Source: Planctomycetota bacterium
GTDB lineage: Bacteria > Planctomycetota > Phycisphaerae > Phycisphaerales > UBA1924
NCBI GenBank assembly: GCA_018242625.1
Contig: JAFEBO010000008.1
Span: 496,001-560,000, forward strand
Length of the DNA stretch: 64,000 bases
Direction: 5' to 3'
Shown here: one piece after another, positions 25,641 through 34,349 of the stretch
Position numbering within the stretch: position 1 is the first letter of the stretch
Layout of the letters: each line of letters opens with the position of its first letter
Notes under the pieces: model-generated
What the model was told of the DNA's origin: nothing
What the model saw: only the letters and a program-made list of their open reading frames with translations
The model's database searches: none
Translations under genes and position numbers: made by a program

Positions 25641-26624
25641 ATGGCTCGCGCAGCACAGACCATCCCGGAACGGATGAACCGGACGACGACGGCGCCCGGG
25701 CCGGTGCGGCGGTCGATTGAAGTTTGCCGCGAGATCACCGCGAAGCGGGCGGGGTCGTTCCATCGCGCGATCACTCTCACGCCGCCGGACCGGCGCGGAG
25801 AGATGTACGCGCTCTACGCGTGGTCGCGACTGGCGGACGACATCGCCGACGAATCTCCGGACGCCGAGGCAATTCGATCCGGACTCGAAAAGTTTTCAAA
25901 GGCGACGAAAGAGGCCTTTCACAATTGCCCCGCGGGTGACGACACGACGATCTGGCCGGCCGTCACGTGGACGTTCCGTGTCTGCGAGATCAGGCAGCAG
26001 TGGTGTGAAGATCTCATCGAGGGAATGAGACGGGAGGCCGGGGAAGTGTCGATTACGACCGCGGAGCAGTTCGATGACTACTGCTACCGGGTGGCGGGGA
26101 CGGTCGGGCTGATGTGCATCAGCGTCTGGGGATTGCGAGGCGGGGTTCGGTTTGAGGACGTGGTGCCCCTGTCCAAGGCCAGGGGGCGTGCGCTGCAGAC
26201 GATCAACGTGCTCCGGGACTTTGCGCAGGACTTTGACCGGAATCCCCGCCGGGTCTATTTCCCCTCCGAAATTCTGAGTAAGTGCGGGCTTGTGGCGGAA
26301 GGATTGCGGCAGTGGCGTGATCCGATGCGCTGTGACACGGCGGTGCGTGAGCTCTGCGCCCGCGCGAGAAAAAACCTTGATGACTCGGCCCCGCTCGCGG
26401 ATCTTGTCGATCCGGCGTGCTTTGCGGTGCTGGACGGGCTGACGCGCGTGTACACGGCGCTCCTCCACAGGATCGAGGCACGGCCCGCCCTGGTCGTGGC
26501 CGGTTCGCCGGTTCGGCTGTCGACCGCGCACAAGGCGTGGATTGCCGCGACCGCGTATGCGAAGGGGTGTGCGCTCCGGATCGGCGCTGCGGCGCGAAGG
26601 AAGCCCCGAAAGGCTTCGAAGTGA
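25641..26624 (+). CDS. hpnD: Presqualene diphosphate synthase HpnD
   Basis: 327 residues. It shows the squalene/phytoene synthase signatures RLADDIADE (Asp66 to Asp70) and INVLRDFAQDFDRNPRRVYFP (Asp193, Asp197), plus CREITAKRAGSFHRAITLTPPDRR at the start of the fold. It joins two farnesyl diphosphates head-to-head to presqualene diphosphate. It lies 53 bp after hpnC. A second possible ATG at 25674 would give a shorter N-terminus of equal quality. Its stop at 26622-26624 is followed almost at once by the TTG start of hpnE. The C-terminal basic tail (RRKPRKASK) is not part of the family core. Confidence 0.9.
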   Translation: MARAAQTIPERMNRTTTAPGPVRRSIEVCREITAKRAGSFHRAITLTPPDRRGEMYALYAWSRLADDIADESPDAEAIRSGLEKFSKATKEAFHNCPAGDDTTIWPAVTWTFRVCEIRQQWCEDLIEGMRREAGEVSITTAEQFDDYCYRVAGTVGLMCISVWGLRGGVRFEDVVPLSKARGRALQTINVLRDFAQDFDRNPRRVYFPSEILSKCGLVAEGLRQWRDPMRCDTAVRELCARARKNLDDSAPLADLVDPACFAVLDGLTRVYTALLHRIEARPALVVAGSPVRLSTAHKAWIAATAYAKGCALRIGAAARRKPRKASK

Positions 26625-26630
26625 GAGACT

Positions 26631-27959
26631 TTGGCGACGCGACGTTCAAAACATGCGAGGCGGGTTCTGGTTCTGGGAGGAGGCATCGCGGGGATTGCCG
26701 CCGCGCTCGATCTTTCGCAGCGGGGCATCGCTGTGACCCTGGTCGAATCCCGCGAACGCCTCGGGGGGAGGGCTTCGTCCTTCTTTGACGCCAAGTCCGG
26801 CCTTTGGCTTGACAACTGCCAGCACGTCACGCTCGGTTGCTGCTCGGCATATCTGGGCCTGCTCTCGCGGCTGGGAGTTGAGCGGGCGATCCGCTGGGAC
26901 GATGAGCAGTACTGGGTGGAAGCCGGCGGGCGCACGACGGTGCTGCGGCCCGGCCGCCTGCCCGCCCCGATGCACGGGCTGCCGTCTTTTCTCAGGGCCC
27001 GGTTTCTCACGGTCGCGGAGAAAGCTCGAATCGCGGGCGCTCTGGCGCAAATGGGTCTGCTCCGCCGGTTCGATCACGAAGCCCAGACCTTCGGCCAGCT
27101 CCTGGATGATCTTGGTCAGCGCGACTCGGAGCGGCGGAAGTTCTGGGATCCGATCATCATCAGCGCCTGCAATCTTCATCCGGATCGCGTTTCCGCTCTC
27201 CCCGCGATCCAGGTCTTTCAGGATGCCTTCCTGGCAGGGGCCCGTGCATCGCGTATGGGTGTCTTGATGGTTCCCCTCGGGAGCATCTACGAGCGGGCGC
27301 GTGAAGCGATTCGTAACGCCGGGGGGCGCCTGATCCTGGGTGAATCTGTCGCGCGATTCGGTGCGCGGGTGGCGACTCTCGCGAGCGGGCAGACGCTCGA
27401 CGCGGACGCGGTCATCTGTGCACTCCCGTTCGAGAAGGCCTTTTTGTGCGCGGAGGACGAGCTGAAACGGCGCGACGAGCGGTTCGCGGGTCTCGCTCGG
27501 ATGAAACACAGCCCGATCCTGGGCGTGCACCTTTTCTTCGACCGTCCCGTGATGCGCCTGCCGCACTCCGTGCTGGTGGGCCGAGAAACGCAGTGGCTTT
27601 TCCGGAAAGACCCGGAAGGGAAAGTGATTCACGCGGTCGTGAGCGCTGCCGACGGATGGATGCCTCTTGAACCCGAAGAAATCACGCGGCGGGTATTGGG
27701 CGATCTGCTTGCGTGCTTTCCCCAAGCGGCCTCGGCCGAACTGCGGCTCTCGCGACCGGTCAAGGAACGTCGCGCCAGCTTTGCGTACACCCCCGGGTTC
27801 GAAGCGCTCCGTCCCGCGTCGGTTTCGGAAGAGGCTGATACGCCGGTCCTCGCGGGCGACTACACCAGCACGGGCTGGCCGGCGACTATGGAGGGGGCCG
27901 CACGCAGCGGCTGCTCCGCCGCCGCGTTGTTCAGGCGCCCGGAGAGGGCGCTCGTCTAA
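26631..27959 (+). CDS. hpnE: Hydroxysqualene dehydroxylase HpnE (FAD amine-oxidase fold)
   Basis: 442 residues. The dinucleotide-binding start is RVLVLGGGIAGIAAALDLSQ, followed by VTLVESRERLGGRASSFFD, typical of phytoene-desaturase-like FAD enzymes. LDNCQHVTLGCC is characteristic of HpnE. The C-terminal FAD motif is PVLAGDYTSTGWPATMEGAARSG. It reduces hydroxysqualene to squalene, finishing the HpnCDE route from FPP. No ATG or GTG precedes the FAD motif in frame; the only fitting start is TTG at 26631, six bases after the hpnD stop and next to GAGAG, which implies coupled, tuned-down translation. Its stop codon shares bases with the stop of the convergent esterase gene. Confidence 0.92.
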   Translation: MATRRSKHARRVLVLGGGIAGIAAALDLSQRGIAVTLVESRERLGGRASSFFDAKSGLWLDNCQHVTLGCCSAYLGLLSRLGVERAIRWDDEQYWVEAGGRTTVLRPGRLPAPMHGLPSFLRARFLTVAEKARIAGALAQMGLLRRFDHEAQTFGQLLDDLGQRDSERRKFWDPIIISACNLHPDRVSALPAIQVFQDAFLAGARASRMGVLMVPLGSIYERAREAIRNAGGRLILGESVARFGARVATLASGQTLDADAVICALPFEKAFLCAEDELKRRDERFAGLARMKHSPILGVHLFFDRPVMRLPHSVLVGRETQWLFRKDPEGKVIHAVVSAADGWMPLEPEEITRRVLGDLLACFPQAASAELRLSRPVKERRASFAYTPGFEALRPASVSEEADTPVLAGDYTSTGWPATMEGAARSGCSAAALFRRPERALV

Positions 27960-28930
27960 TCGGCTTCCGCGAATTGGGCTGCGAGGAGGCGTAACAGAGT
28001 CATTGTTGCCGAAGTGTGCGCGAGCGCTTTTGGATACATGAACGAATGAATCGTGCCCAGCATTCGCACCGCTGTGACGGGCACCCCGGCGGCCTGGAGC
28101 TTTTTCGCGTATTGCTCGCCTTCGTCGCGGACCGGGTCGTATTCGGCGGTCACGACGAGCGCAGGGGGTAATCCGGTGAGTTGGCCCGGCGGCGTCAGGA
28201 GGGGAGAGACCATCGGATCGAGCGGACTGGCAACCCCTCCCAGGTAGTGCTCCAAAAACCACTCCATGTCGGCGCGGGTCAGGAACGGGCCGTCTCGAAA
28301 CTCTTCGACCGAGCGCGATGAAAGCGTTGCGTCCGTATTCGGACAAAGCAGGATCTGCTTGCGGAGGCGCGGCCCCGATCGTTCGCGGCACATCTGCGCG
28401 AGGACGGCGGCCATGTTGGCCCCGGCGCTGTCGCCGCCCACGGAGAGATCGCGGATGACGAGCGCACTCGCGTTTTCTGCAATCCACTTCGACGCGGCGT
28501 AGGACTCCTCCAGGGCGTACGGAAAGCGCACCTCGGGGGACCGGGTGTACTCGACGAAGAAAAGCACGACTTGCGCGTGGTGCACGATGTCGCGGATCAG
28601 CCGATCGTGGGTCGTGCGATCGCCCAGCACCCAACCGCCGCCATGAAGGTAAACCAGCCCCGGGAGGGGCCGGGTCTGTCCGGGAGGGCGGACGATCCGG
28701 ATGAAGATCTCGGCACCGGGCTTTCCAGAATGAGGAATCGTCCGATCTTCGATGTCCGCAGGATGGCGAGCTCCGGTCGCCTCTGCCGCGCTCATGCCGG
28801 CGCGTGAATTTTCGATCGTCAGATCCTGCATCTTCGGGAACGTGCCGAAGAGCTGAAGAAACTCTCTGGTCGCGGGATCGGTTATCACGGTTTGAGTGTA
28901 CCTGTGGAGGCTCGCGGCACCTCTGAGCAT
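27956..28930 (-). CDS. Alpha/beta hydrolase, hormone-sensitive-lipase type esterase
   Basis: 324 residues. It has the HSL-family oxyanion motif LVYLHGGGWVLGDRTTHD, the nucleophile elbow SVGGDSAGANMA, the acid in TAEYDPVRDEGEQYAKKL, and the catalytic His in GTIHSFMYP. These place it among cytoplasmic short-acyl-chain esterases (family IV). The true start may be the GTG at 28888 (just before ITDPATREFLQLFG), which fits family N-termini better than the ATG at 28930. It converges on hpnE with stops overlapping at 27956-27959. There is no sign that it works with the hopanoid genes. Confidence 0.9.
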   Translation of the reverse strand: MLRGAASLHRYTQTVITDPATREFLQLFGTFPKMQDLTIENSRAGMSAAEATGARHPADIEDRTIPHSGKPGAEIFIRIVRPPGQTRPLPGLVYLHGGGWVLGDRTTHDRLIRDIVHHAQVVLFFVEYTRSPEVRFPYALEESYAASKWIAENASALVIRDLSVGGDSAGANMAAVLAQMCRERSGPRLRKQILLCPNTDATLSSRSVEEFRDGPFLTRADMEWFLEHYLGGVASPLDPMVSPLLTPPGQLTGLPPALVVTAEYDPVRDEGEQYAKKLQAAGVPVTAVRMLGTIHSFMYPKALAHTSATMTLLRLLAAQFAEAD

Positions 28931-28995
28931 TATCGGAATCAGAATCGTGCGAGCTCCTCTGGGCGGGCGGCGTGCTTCTGCCGATAGCGCCCAGC

Positions 28996-29214
28996 ATGGA
29001 TCTCGGAAGCCCCGCCTCGCTTTTTTCCGGCCTGCTGATCGGACTGATCGGCACCGCGATGTTCATCTACGGCAAGAAGCAGGAGCGCCCGATGGCACTG
29101 CTCACGGGGATCGCGCTGTGCGCCTTCCCGATGTTCATCGCGTCGGTCGCGGTGCTCTGGCTTGTGACCGCGGGATGCCTGGGCGGGCTGTATGTTGTTT
29201 CGCGAAATGCCTAG
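28996..29214 (+). CDS. Small two-helix membrane protein
   Basis: 72 residues. Two membrane segments (SLFSGLLIGLIGTAMFIYG, residues about 8-26, and a second from about 34 to 68) flank a KKQERP turn. The pattern GxIGxxxFIYGKKQ, then a GIAL and FPMF helix, is known from a widespread family of about 70-residue bacterial membrane proteins of unknown function. Its stop overlaps the stop of the convergent gene at 29211-29214 (ctag read both ways). Too small to assign a role. Confidence 0.7.
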   Translation: MDLGSPASLFSGLLIGLIGTAMFIYGKKQERPMALLTGIALCAFPMFIASVAVLWLVTAGCLGGLYVVSRNA

Positions 29215-29795
29215 CGCTTGGCGCGCCGGCTCCAGGGAATCATCAGGCACGTTGCGGCGATCGCGGTTACGAGCGAACCGGGCCCGGGCACATCTTCGGC
29301 TATCACGAACTCGAGCTTGTACGCCGTGGGGGCGGGGCTCGACTGATCGACCCAGAACGTGTAAAGCTGCTCGCCCAAAGGGCCTTTGAACCCGATTGCT
29401 TCGGCGGCGCTTCCAAGTGATGGCAACAGATCCCGGCCGACGTCGCTGCCGAAAAAAGAGGCGTAGCCGAGCAGATTGCGGAAGTCGGCGCTCTCTGCTG
29501 GTTCTGTGAACGTGCTGCCCGCCTGAAGGCTGAGGAACGTGGCCTCGCTGCCGTCGGACTGCCGAAGAAAGATCGACTCGAGAAAACAGCCCGCCGGGAT
29601 TGTGAGTGTGAAATAGTCCTTGTCCCGGCGGTCAACGCTCGCGGTAATGAAGTTCGAGCCCAGAGACGTCGCCAAAAGTGACGGAAGCGAGGGGTTCGAC
29701 GAAAGGTCACCGGATGCGACCTCGTCGTAATCGAGATACGCCCCGAGCGCCGGGAACGCCGTCATTGCGATCAGGATGGGAAATGCTGTGCGCAC
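29211..29795 (-). CDS. Exported protein with PEP-CTERM-like tail
   Basis: 194 residues with a signal peptide (MRTAFPILIAMTAFPALGAY). The middle has LDYDEVASGDLSSN, then a stretch resembling pre-peptidase-type beta-sandwich domains (DYFTLTIPAGCFLESIFL). The C-terminus reads VPGPGSLVTAIAATCLMI, then PWSRRAKR, the Pro-x-Pro / hydrophobic / Arg arrangement of PEP-CTERM anchors. It is therefore likely to be an exosortase substrate that ends in the envelope. A second Met at residue 11 is an alternative start. No enzymatic motif is visible. Confidence 0.7.
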   Translation of the reverse strand: MRTAFPILIAMTAFPALGAYLDYDEVASGDLSSNPSLPSLLATSLGSNFITASVDRRDKDYFTLTIPAGCFLESIFLRQSDGSEATFLSLQAGSTFTEPAESADFRNLLGYASFFGSDVGRDLLPSLGSAAEAIGFKGPLGEQLYTFWVDQSSPAPTAYKLEFVIAEDVPGPGSLVTAIAATCLMIPWSRRAKR

Positions 29796-29918
29796 GACCG
29801 AGGCACTCCGCGGGGCAGCCTGGCACGCATCGGGCGCCGCACCTCAAACATGCCTCACGAATAGAAAGCTGCCAGACAGAATCCGGCCGTTTTGCCTGTC
29901 CCTGGCTCTGAACGAATC

Positions 29919-30971
29919 TCAAGCCTTTCCGGTCACCGGACTTGCGTTCGCCCGGTTCCCGTACATTTTTTCGTGAAAATAGCGGTATTCGCCGTTTTTA
30001 ATCCGCCGCCACCAGTCCGGATTCTTGACGTACCAGTCGACGGTGCTCACCAGGGCATCGGGCCATTGGGAACGCGTCGCGGTCCATCCCAGTTCATTTT
30101 GTATTTTGGAAGAGTCGATCGCGTAGCGGCGGTCATGGCCGAGACGGTCCTCGACGTGGCGGATGAATTCGGGTCCTTTTCCCAGAATCGTCAGCAGCGC
30201 GTGGGTGAGTTCGAGATTGGAGCGCTCGTTATCGGCGCCGATGTTGTAAACACTGCCTGCTCTGCCGCGCTCGAGCACTGCCAGCAGCGCTTCGCAGTGA
30301 TCCTCCACGTGGATCCAGTCGCGGACGTTGAGGCCGTCGCCGTAAAGAGGGACTTTCTTTCCTTCCACGAGGTTGGTGACAAAAAGCGGGATCACCTTTT
30401 CCGGAAACTGATGAGGCCCGAAGTTGTTTGAGCACCGGGTGATCGAGGTGTTCAGCCCGAAGGTGTGGTGTGCCGCGCGCACAAGCATGTCGCTCGCGGC
30501 CTTGCTCGCGGCGTACGGGCTGTTGGGGCGGATCGCCGACTCTTCCGTGAATCGCATGTCGGCCTTGTCAAGAGGCAGACTTCCGTACACCTCATCCGTG
30601 CTCACGTGCAAAAACCGGTCGACTTTGCAGGCAACGGCCGCGTCCAGCAGTGTTTGCGTTCCGAGCACGTTTGTGCGGATGAAGGGGCTGGTATCAAGGA
30701 TCGACCGGTCCACGTGCGACTCGGCGGCGAAATGAACGACCGCATCCACGTCATGCATCAGTTCCCGCATCCGGGCGGCCTCGCAGATATCGGCACGGAC
30801 AAATGAGTAGCGGGGATGATCTTCCACATCGCGCAGGTTTTCGAGATTGCCCGAGTACGACAGGACGTCGACATTCGTGACGGTCACATCCGGGCGCGCG
30901 TTGAGTACGAAGCGGACGAAGTTCGATCCGATGAATCCGCAGCCGCCGGTGACGAGCACTCGCGAGAACAT
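29919..30971 (-). CDS. rfbB: dTDP-glucose 4,6-dehydratase
   Basis: 350 residues of the extended short-chain dehydrogenase fold. NAD-binding motif VLVTGGCGFIGSNFVRF, then HFAAESHVDRSI, STDEVYGSLP with the catalytic Asp-Glu pair, SPYAASKAASDML (catalytic YxxxK) and RCSNNFGPHQFPEK. It turns dTDP-glucose into dTDP-4-keto-6-deoxyglucose. The start at 30971 (MFSRVLVTGG) is set by the Rossmann strand. Last gene of the rfbA-rfbC-rfbD-rfbB operon, 20 bp after rfbD. Confidence 0.96.
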   Translation of the reverse strand: MFSRVLVTGGCGFIGSNFVRFVLNARPDVTVTNVDVLSYSGNLENLRDVEDHPRYSFVRADICEAARMRELMHDVDAVVHFAAESHVDRSILDTSPFIRTNVLGTQTLLDAAVACKVDRFLHVSTDEVYGSLPLDKADMRFTEESAIRPNSPYAASKAASDMLVRAAHHTFGLNTSITRCSNNFGPHQFPEKVIPLFVTNLVEGKKVPLYGDGLNVRDWIHVEDHCEALLAVLERGRAGSVYNIGADNERSNLELTHALLTILGKGPEFIRHVEDRLGHDRRYAIDSSKIQNELGWTATRSQWPDALVSTVDWYVKNPDWWRRIKNGEYRYFHEKMYGNRANASPVTGKA

Positions 30972-30991
30972 GCACCGATTGTACGGGCGAT

Positions 30992-31870
30992 TTACGCGGG
31001 CCCCGCCCCGGCCAGTTCCTGTATGGTCGCGGCGAGGCGTTCCCGCCAGTCGGCCTGCGGGCCCAGCACCGCCTCGGTTGCTGAGATGTCCAGCACGCTG
31101 AACGCGGGCCGCCGGGCGGGCCGAGGAAAATCGGCCGTCGCGCACGGAGAGACTTTGCACGGAGCGCCGGTCAGATGCACGATTTCGGAGGCGAATTCAA
31201 ACCAGGAGCACTCTCCGGCATCGGTCACGTGCCAGATTCCGCGGCGGCCGCGGTCGAGCAACTCCAGAGAGGCAGCCGCGAGCGCCCGGGCGCAGGTGGG
31301 GCGACCCCGCTGGTCGTGCACGACGCGGATTTCGGGGCGGGTCTGCGCCGCGGCCGCGATCGTCCGGACGAAGTTCCGGGCCCAGGGGGCGTAGAGCCAG
31401 CTTGTCCGCACGATCAGGTGCTCGCACCCCGAAGCACCGATGAGCCTTTCTCCCGCCAGCTTGCTCCGGCCGTACGCATTGACGGGAGAGCAGTGCTCGG
31501 GTGGATCGATGGGGGGGTAGGGATTCTGGCCCGATCCATCGAAGACGTAGTCCGTGCTGAAGTGCAGGAGCGGAACGTGCGCGGACCGGCAGGCGCGTGC
31601 GAGCATCCCGACGCCCGTTGCATTGACCGCCGTGGCGGCGGACTCGTCCTGCTCCGCCCCATCCACATCGGTGAAAGCGCAGCAGTTGATGACGGCCCCG
31701 GGCGGGATCGAAACCGCCCGCGCAATCGACGATTCATCGCGCAGGTCAAACTCGGGCGGCGACATCGACCTGAATGGGCGGTGCTCGCGTGTCAGTGCTT
31801 CTGCGAACGCCCGCCCGAGCATGCCGTCGGCGCCCAAAAGCAGCAACGGCTTGTTCGTGCTCGTGCTCAT
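30992..31870 (-). CDS. rfbD: dTDP-4-dehydrorhamnose reductase
   Basis: 292 residues. Rossmann motif LLLLGADGMLGRAF, VINCCAFTDVDGAE, HFSTDYVFDGSG, and the catalytic YGRSK (NAYGRSKLAGE) are all present; RTSWLYAPW and the C-terminal substrate loop follow. It makes the final reduction to dTDP-L-rhamnose. The start at 31870 overlaps the rfbC stop in an ATGA, better than the upstream ATG at 31897, so the two are translationally coupled. Confidence 0.95.
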   Translation of the reverse strand: MSTSTNKPLLLLGADGMLGRAFAEALTREHRPFRSMSPPEFDLRDESSIARAVSIPPGAVINCCAFTDVDGAEQDESAATAVNATGVGMLARACRSAHVPLLHFSTDYVFDGSGQNPYPPIDPPEHCSPVNAYGRSKLAGERLIGASGCEHLIVRTSWLYAPWARNFVRTIAAAAQTRPEIRVVHDQRGRPTCARALAAASLELLDRGRRGIWHVTDAGECSWFEFASEIVHLTGAPCKVSPCATADFPRPARRPAFSVLDISATEAVLGPQADWRERLAATIQELAGAGPA

Positions 31871-32361
31871 CGGGACTGCGGCGCCCAGGGGAACCATGCC
31901 GGCGAATCGAAAGCCCGGCGTTCCTCGTCGGGCGCGGCGGCGTCGTACGCGTGCGTGACGTAATAGAGCAGGCTTGCGGATTCATTTCCGACGGTCGCTG
32001 CGCCATGCCAGAGTGGTGGGGGAATCACGACGAGCGCGGGCCGGTGCTCGCCGATGACGGCCATCCATGCGCGATCATCCTCTCGATGCACGCCGACTTT
32101 GATCTGCCCGCGCACGCAGATCCAGAAATCCGTCTGCTTCTTGTGTCTGTGCCACGCCTTGACCACGCCCGGATACTGCAGCGAGATGTTGAGCTGGCCG
32201 GCGGCACTCATCACTCCCTGCAGCTGATTCATGATCGACCAGCCGCGATCGTCCGCGAAGATCGCGATCGGGAGCAGGAGCGGCTCTCGGCGCTCCCTGG
32301 CCGCATCGAGGGCTTCTGCGGGTGTGCCTGTGAATGTCGGGATCGATTCGACCTTTGGCAT
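31867..32361 (-). CDS. rfbC: dTDP-4-dehydrorhamnose 3,5-epimerase-like cupin (short form)
   Basis: 164 residues, shorter than the usual 180-200 of RmlC. It still reads as the family: VKAWHRHKKQTDFWICVRG (the His-bearing cupin strand), VIPPPLWHGAATVG (compare PPGFAHGF) and YYVTHAYDAAAPDEERRAF near the end. Its place between rfbA and rfbD, and the need for a 3,5-epimerase to make dTDP-rhamnose, support this function. However, the classic GLHxQ motif is replaced by AWHRH. That places it in a divergent subgroup, or it could be a 3-epimerase or 3,4-ketoisomerase acting on the same intermediate to give another deoxysugar. Confidence 0.8.
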   Translation of the reverse strand: MPKVESIPTFTGTPAEALDAARERREPLLLPIAIFADDRGWSIMNQLQGVMSAAGQLNISLQYPGVVKAWHRHKKQTDFWICVRGQIKVGVHREDDRAWMAVIGEHRPALVVIPPPLWHGAATVGNESASLLYYVTHAYDAAAPDEERRAFDSPAWFPWAPQSR

Positions 32362-32380
32362 GCGATGAGATCCGCGTGTA

Positions 32381-33151
32381 TCAGACCGGGTGCTCGGTTG
32401 TTCTTCCGGCGGCCGGGTTGACCGTCCGTTTGTTTGCCCCGCCCTCAGCAACGAGTTTGTTGGCCCTGAAGAGACTCTGAAAGGTACCCGCATCCGTCCA
32501 CCAGCCTTCGAGCACCTCGTGGGTCAGGGTTCCCGCCCGAAGGTACGCGTTGTTCACGTCGGTGATCTCAAGCTCGCCGCGCCCTGAAGGTTTCAGCGTG
32601 GCGCAGATATCGAACACGGTCTGGTCGTAGAAGTAGATGCCAGTCACCGCCAGATCGCTGGGCGGGTTCGCCGGCTTTTCGATGATCTCGACAATCCTGC
32701 CCCCTTCGAGCTTCGCGACGCCGAAACGCTGGGGATCGGACACCTTTTTGAGAAGGATCTTCGCGCCCGTTCGTTGCTCACGATAGTTGTTCGCGGCGGC
32801 CTGGATGTTGCCCTCGATGATGTTGTCGCCGAGGATGACGCAGATGGGTTCCCCGTCGGCGAATTCCTGGGCGAGCTTGAGGGCATCGGCGATGCCACCG
32901 CTTCCTTCCTGGTAGGCGTATTCAAGGTGGCGGATGCCCAGGTGCTTGCCGTTTTTCAGCAGGCGCAGAAAGTCGCCGGCGTGCTCGCCGCCCGTGACGA
33001 TCAGAACATCATCGATGCCCGCATTGAGCAGACACCTGATCGGGTAGTGCACCATCGGCTGGTCGTAGATGGGCAGCAGGTGCTTGTTCGTGACCAGCGT
33101 GAGCGGGGCGAGGCGGGACCCGGTGCCCCCGGCAAGAATGACGCCTTTCAT
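32381..33151 (-). CDS. rfbA: Glucose-1-phosphate thymidylyltransferase
   Basis: 256 residues. The start at 33151 gives MKGVILAGGTGSRLAPLTLV, the nucleotide-binding GGxGxRL motif. Further marks are YDQPMVHYPI, CVILGDNIIEG (Mg2+ Asp), IEKPANPPSDLAVTGIYFYD and LEGWWTDAGT. It makes dTDP-glucose from glucose-1-phosphate and dTTP, the entry step to dTDP-sugars. It is shorter than the 290-residue RmlA of E. coli and resembles the compact bacterial form. First gene of the operon; the 79 bp between its start and the divergent glycosyltransferase at 33231 must hold the promoters. Confidence 0.95.
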   Translation of the reverse strand: MKGVILAGGTGSRLAPLTLVTNKHLLPIYDQPMVHYPIRCLLNAGIDDVLIVTGGEHAGDFLRLLKNGKHLGIRHLEYAYQEGSGGIADALKLAQEFADGEPICVILGDNIIEGNIQAAANNYREQRTGAKILLKKVSDPQRFGVAKLEGGRIVEIIEKPANPPSDLAVTGIYFYDQTVFDICATLKPSGRGELEITDVNNAYLRAGTLTHEVLEGWWTDAGTFQSLFRANKLVAEGGANKRTVNPAAGRTTEHPV

Positions 33152-33230
33152 GTGAACTCCCTGCGTTGCGTGGCCCGGACAACCAAGGGTAGTCGCTGCC
33201 TCAATCACGAATCGAATACAGTCGGCTCTG

Positions 33231-34343
33231 ATGCAGGTACGAACCGGGCTCGACATGATGCGGGCGATGGCGGCGGAGACGCCGCTCCGGCCGCTGGATG
33301 CGCCTGTTTATTTCGTGATGCGCGACCCGCGACGCATCGCGGCCTTTTCCCCGCTCTTCGCGGGAGCGATGCCGCCCCCGGCCTCGGTATTTTGGAACAG
33401 GTGGGACGGCGAGACAGCCTGGGTTATCAATACATACATCCAACTCCGTCGCCGGGGCGTGGACGCCCGGCTCTCGACCCGGTTTGTCCCGCGCGCGATC
33501 TGTGTTGCAACGTACGACGATCTCCGCCGCGGGGGCATGCCCTGGCGCAGCTATGTGCTCGGCTGCCGGATGGATCGTGCCCGTCCCACGTTGTGCGAGG
33601 AGGTGATCGTCCAGAACCGGGCTCGCTGCGAGAGGCCGACCGATCACTTCATTGCGCACTGGCCTCAACTGTCGCTCCGGCCCCGCGATGATGACCGCGG
33701 CACGCTCCTGGAGAACATGGTCTTTCACGGAGAGATGGACAACATCGATCCGGCCTTTCGCTCGGAGCAGTTCCACCACGCCTTGCGTGAGCTGGGCGTC
33801 CGCTTTGTCGTTCACGGGCTTCGCGACAATCGCGTTGGCGTTTCCGGCCGCGACTGGTCACGCACGGACGCCCTGCTTGCGGTGCGCGGCGGCAACGATT
33901 TCTTCCGGAGCGTGAAACCCGCGATCAAACTCGTCAACGCCTGGCAGGCCGGATGCCCGGCGATCGTCGGCCCGGAGGCCGGTTACCGTGAGCAGCGAGC
34001 TTCTGAACTGGACTATTTCGAGGTCCGCACCGCGGCGGAAGCTCTCGCGGCCGTTCGCAGGCTCAAAGACGACCCCGCGCTGTTTCGCGCTATGGCGGAA
34101 AACGGGCGTCGCCGGGCTCTTGAGCACACGCCGGACGCTATCGCGAGCAGGTGGCGTGAGATGCTCGATGGCGTTCTGCGGGGCAACTACACCCGCTGGT
34201 GCCGCACGCCGCGGGCAATCCGCCTTGTAACCGGCTCCGGCAAACACGTGCTGCGAACCATCCAGCACAAGATCGAACGCGAGCGGTTCTGGAAGGCAAT
34301 CGGAGGCCGGGGCTACCGGGCCGCAACATCGCATCGCCTGTGA
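33231..34343 (+). CDS. Glycosyltransferase-like protein (GT-B type), function uncertain
   Basis: 370 residues. The C-terminal half looks like a GT-B glycosyltransferase acceptor/donor lobe: a VKPAIKLVNAWQAGCPAIVG motif with Gly-Pro-Glu following (GPEAGYREQ), then DDPALFRAMAENGRRRALEHTP, the familiar glycogen-synthase-like ending of GT1/GT4 enzymes. The N-terminal half carries INTYIQLRRRGVDARLST, like the nucleotide-free lobe. It sits divergent from the dTDP-rhamnose operon, so a role as rhamnosyl or other deoxysugar transferase is attractive but inferred only from location. The first residues vary (Met at 1, 9 and 10). Confidence 0.7.
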   Translation: MQVRTGLDMMRAMAAETPLRPLDAPVYFVMRDPRRIAAFSPLFAGAMPPPASVFWNRWDGETAWVINTYIQLRRRGVDARLSTRFVPRAICVATYDDLRRGGMPWRSYVLGCRMDRARPTLCEEVIVQNRARCERPTDHFIAHWPQLSLRPRDDDRGTLLENMVFHGEMDNIDPAFRSEQFHHALRELGVRFVVHGLRDNRVGVSGRDWSRTDALLAVRGGNDFFRSVKPAIKLVNAWQAGCPAIVGPEAGYREQRASELDYFEVRTAAEALAAVRRLKDDPALFRAMAENGRRRALEHTPDAIASRWREMLDGVLRGNYTRWCRTPRAIRLVTGSGKHVLRTIQHKIERERFWKAIGGRGYRAATSHRL

Positions 34344-34349
34344 TGCCGC

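Noticed and set aside
26646-29066. Open frame of 806 codons on the minus strand opposite hpnE and the esterase
   Set aside because: It is a shadow of GC-rich codons; it has no domain, is rich in Arg/Pro/Gly, and crosses two clear genes.
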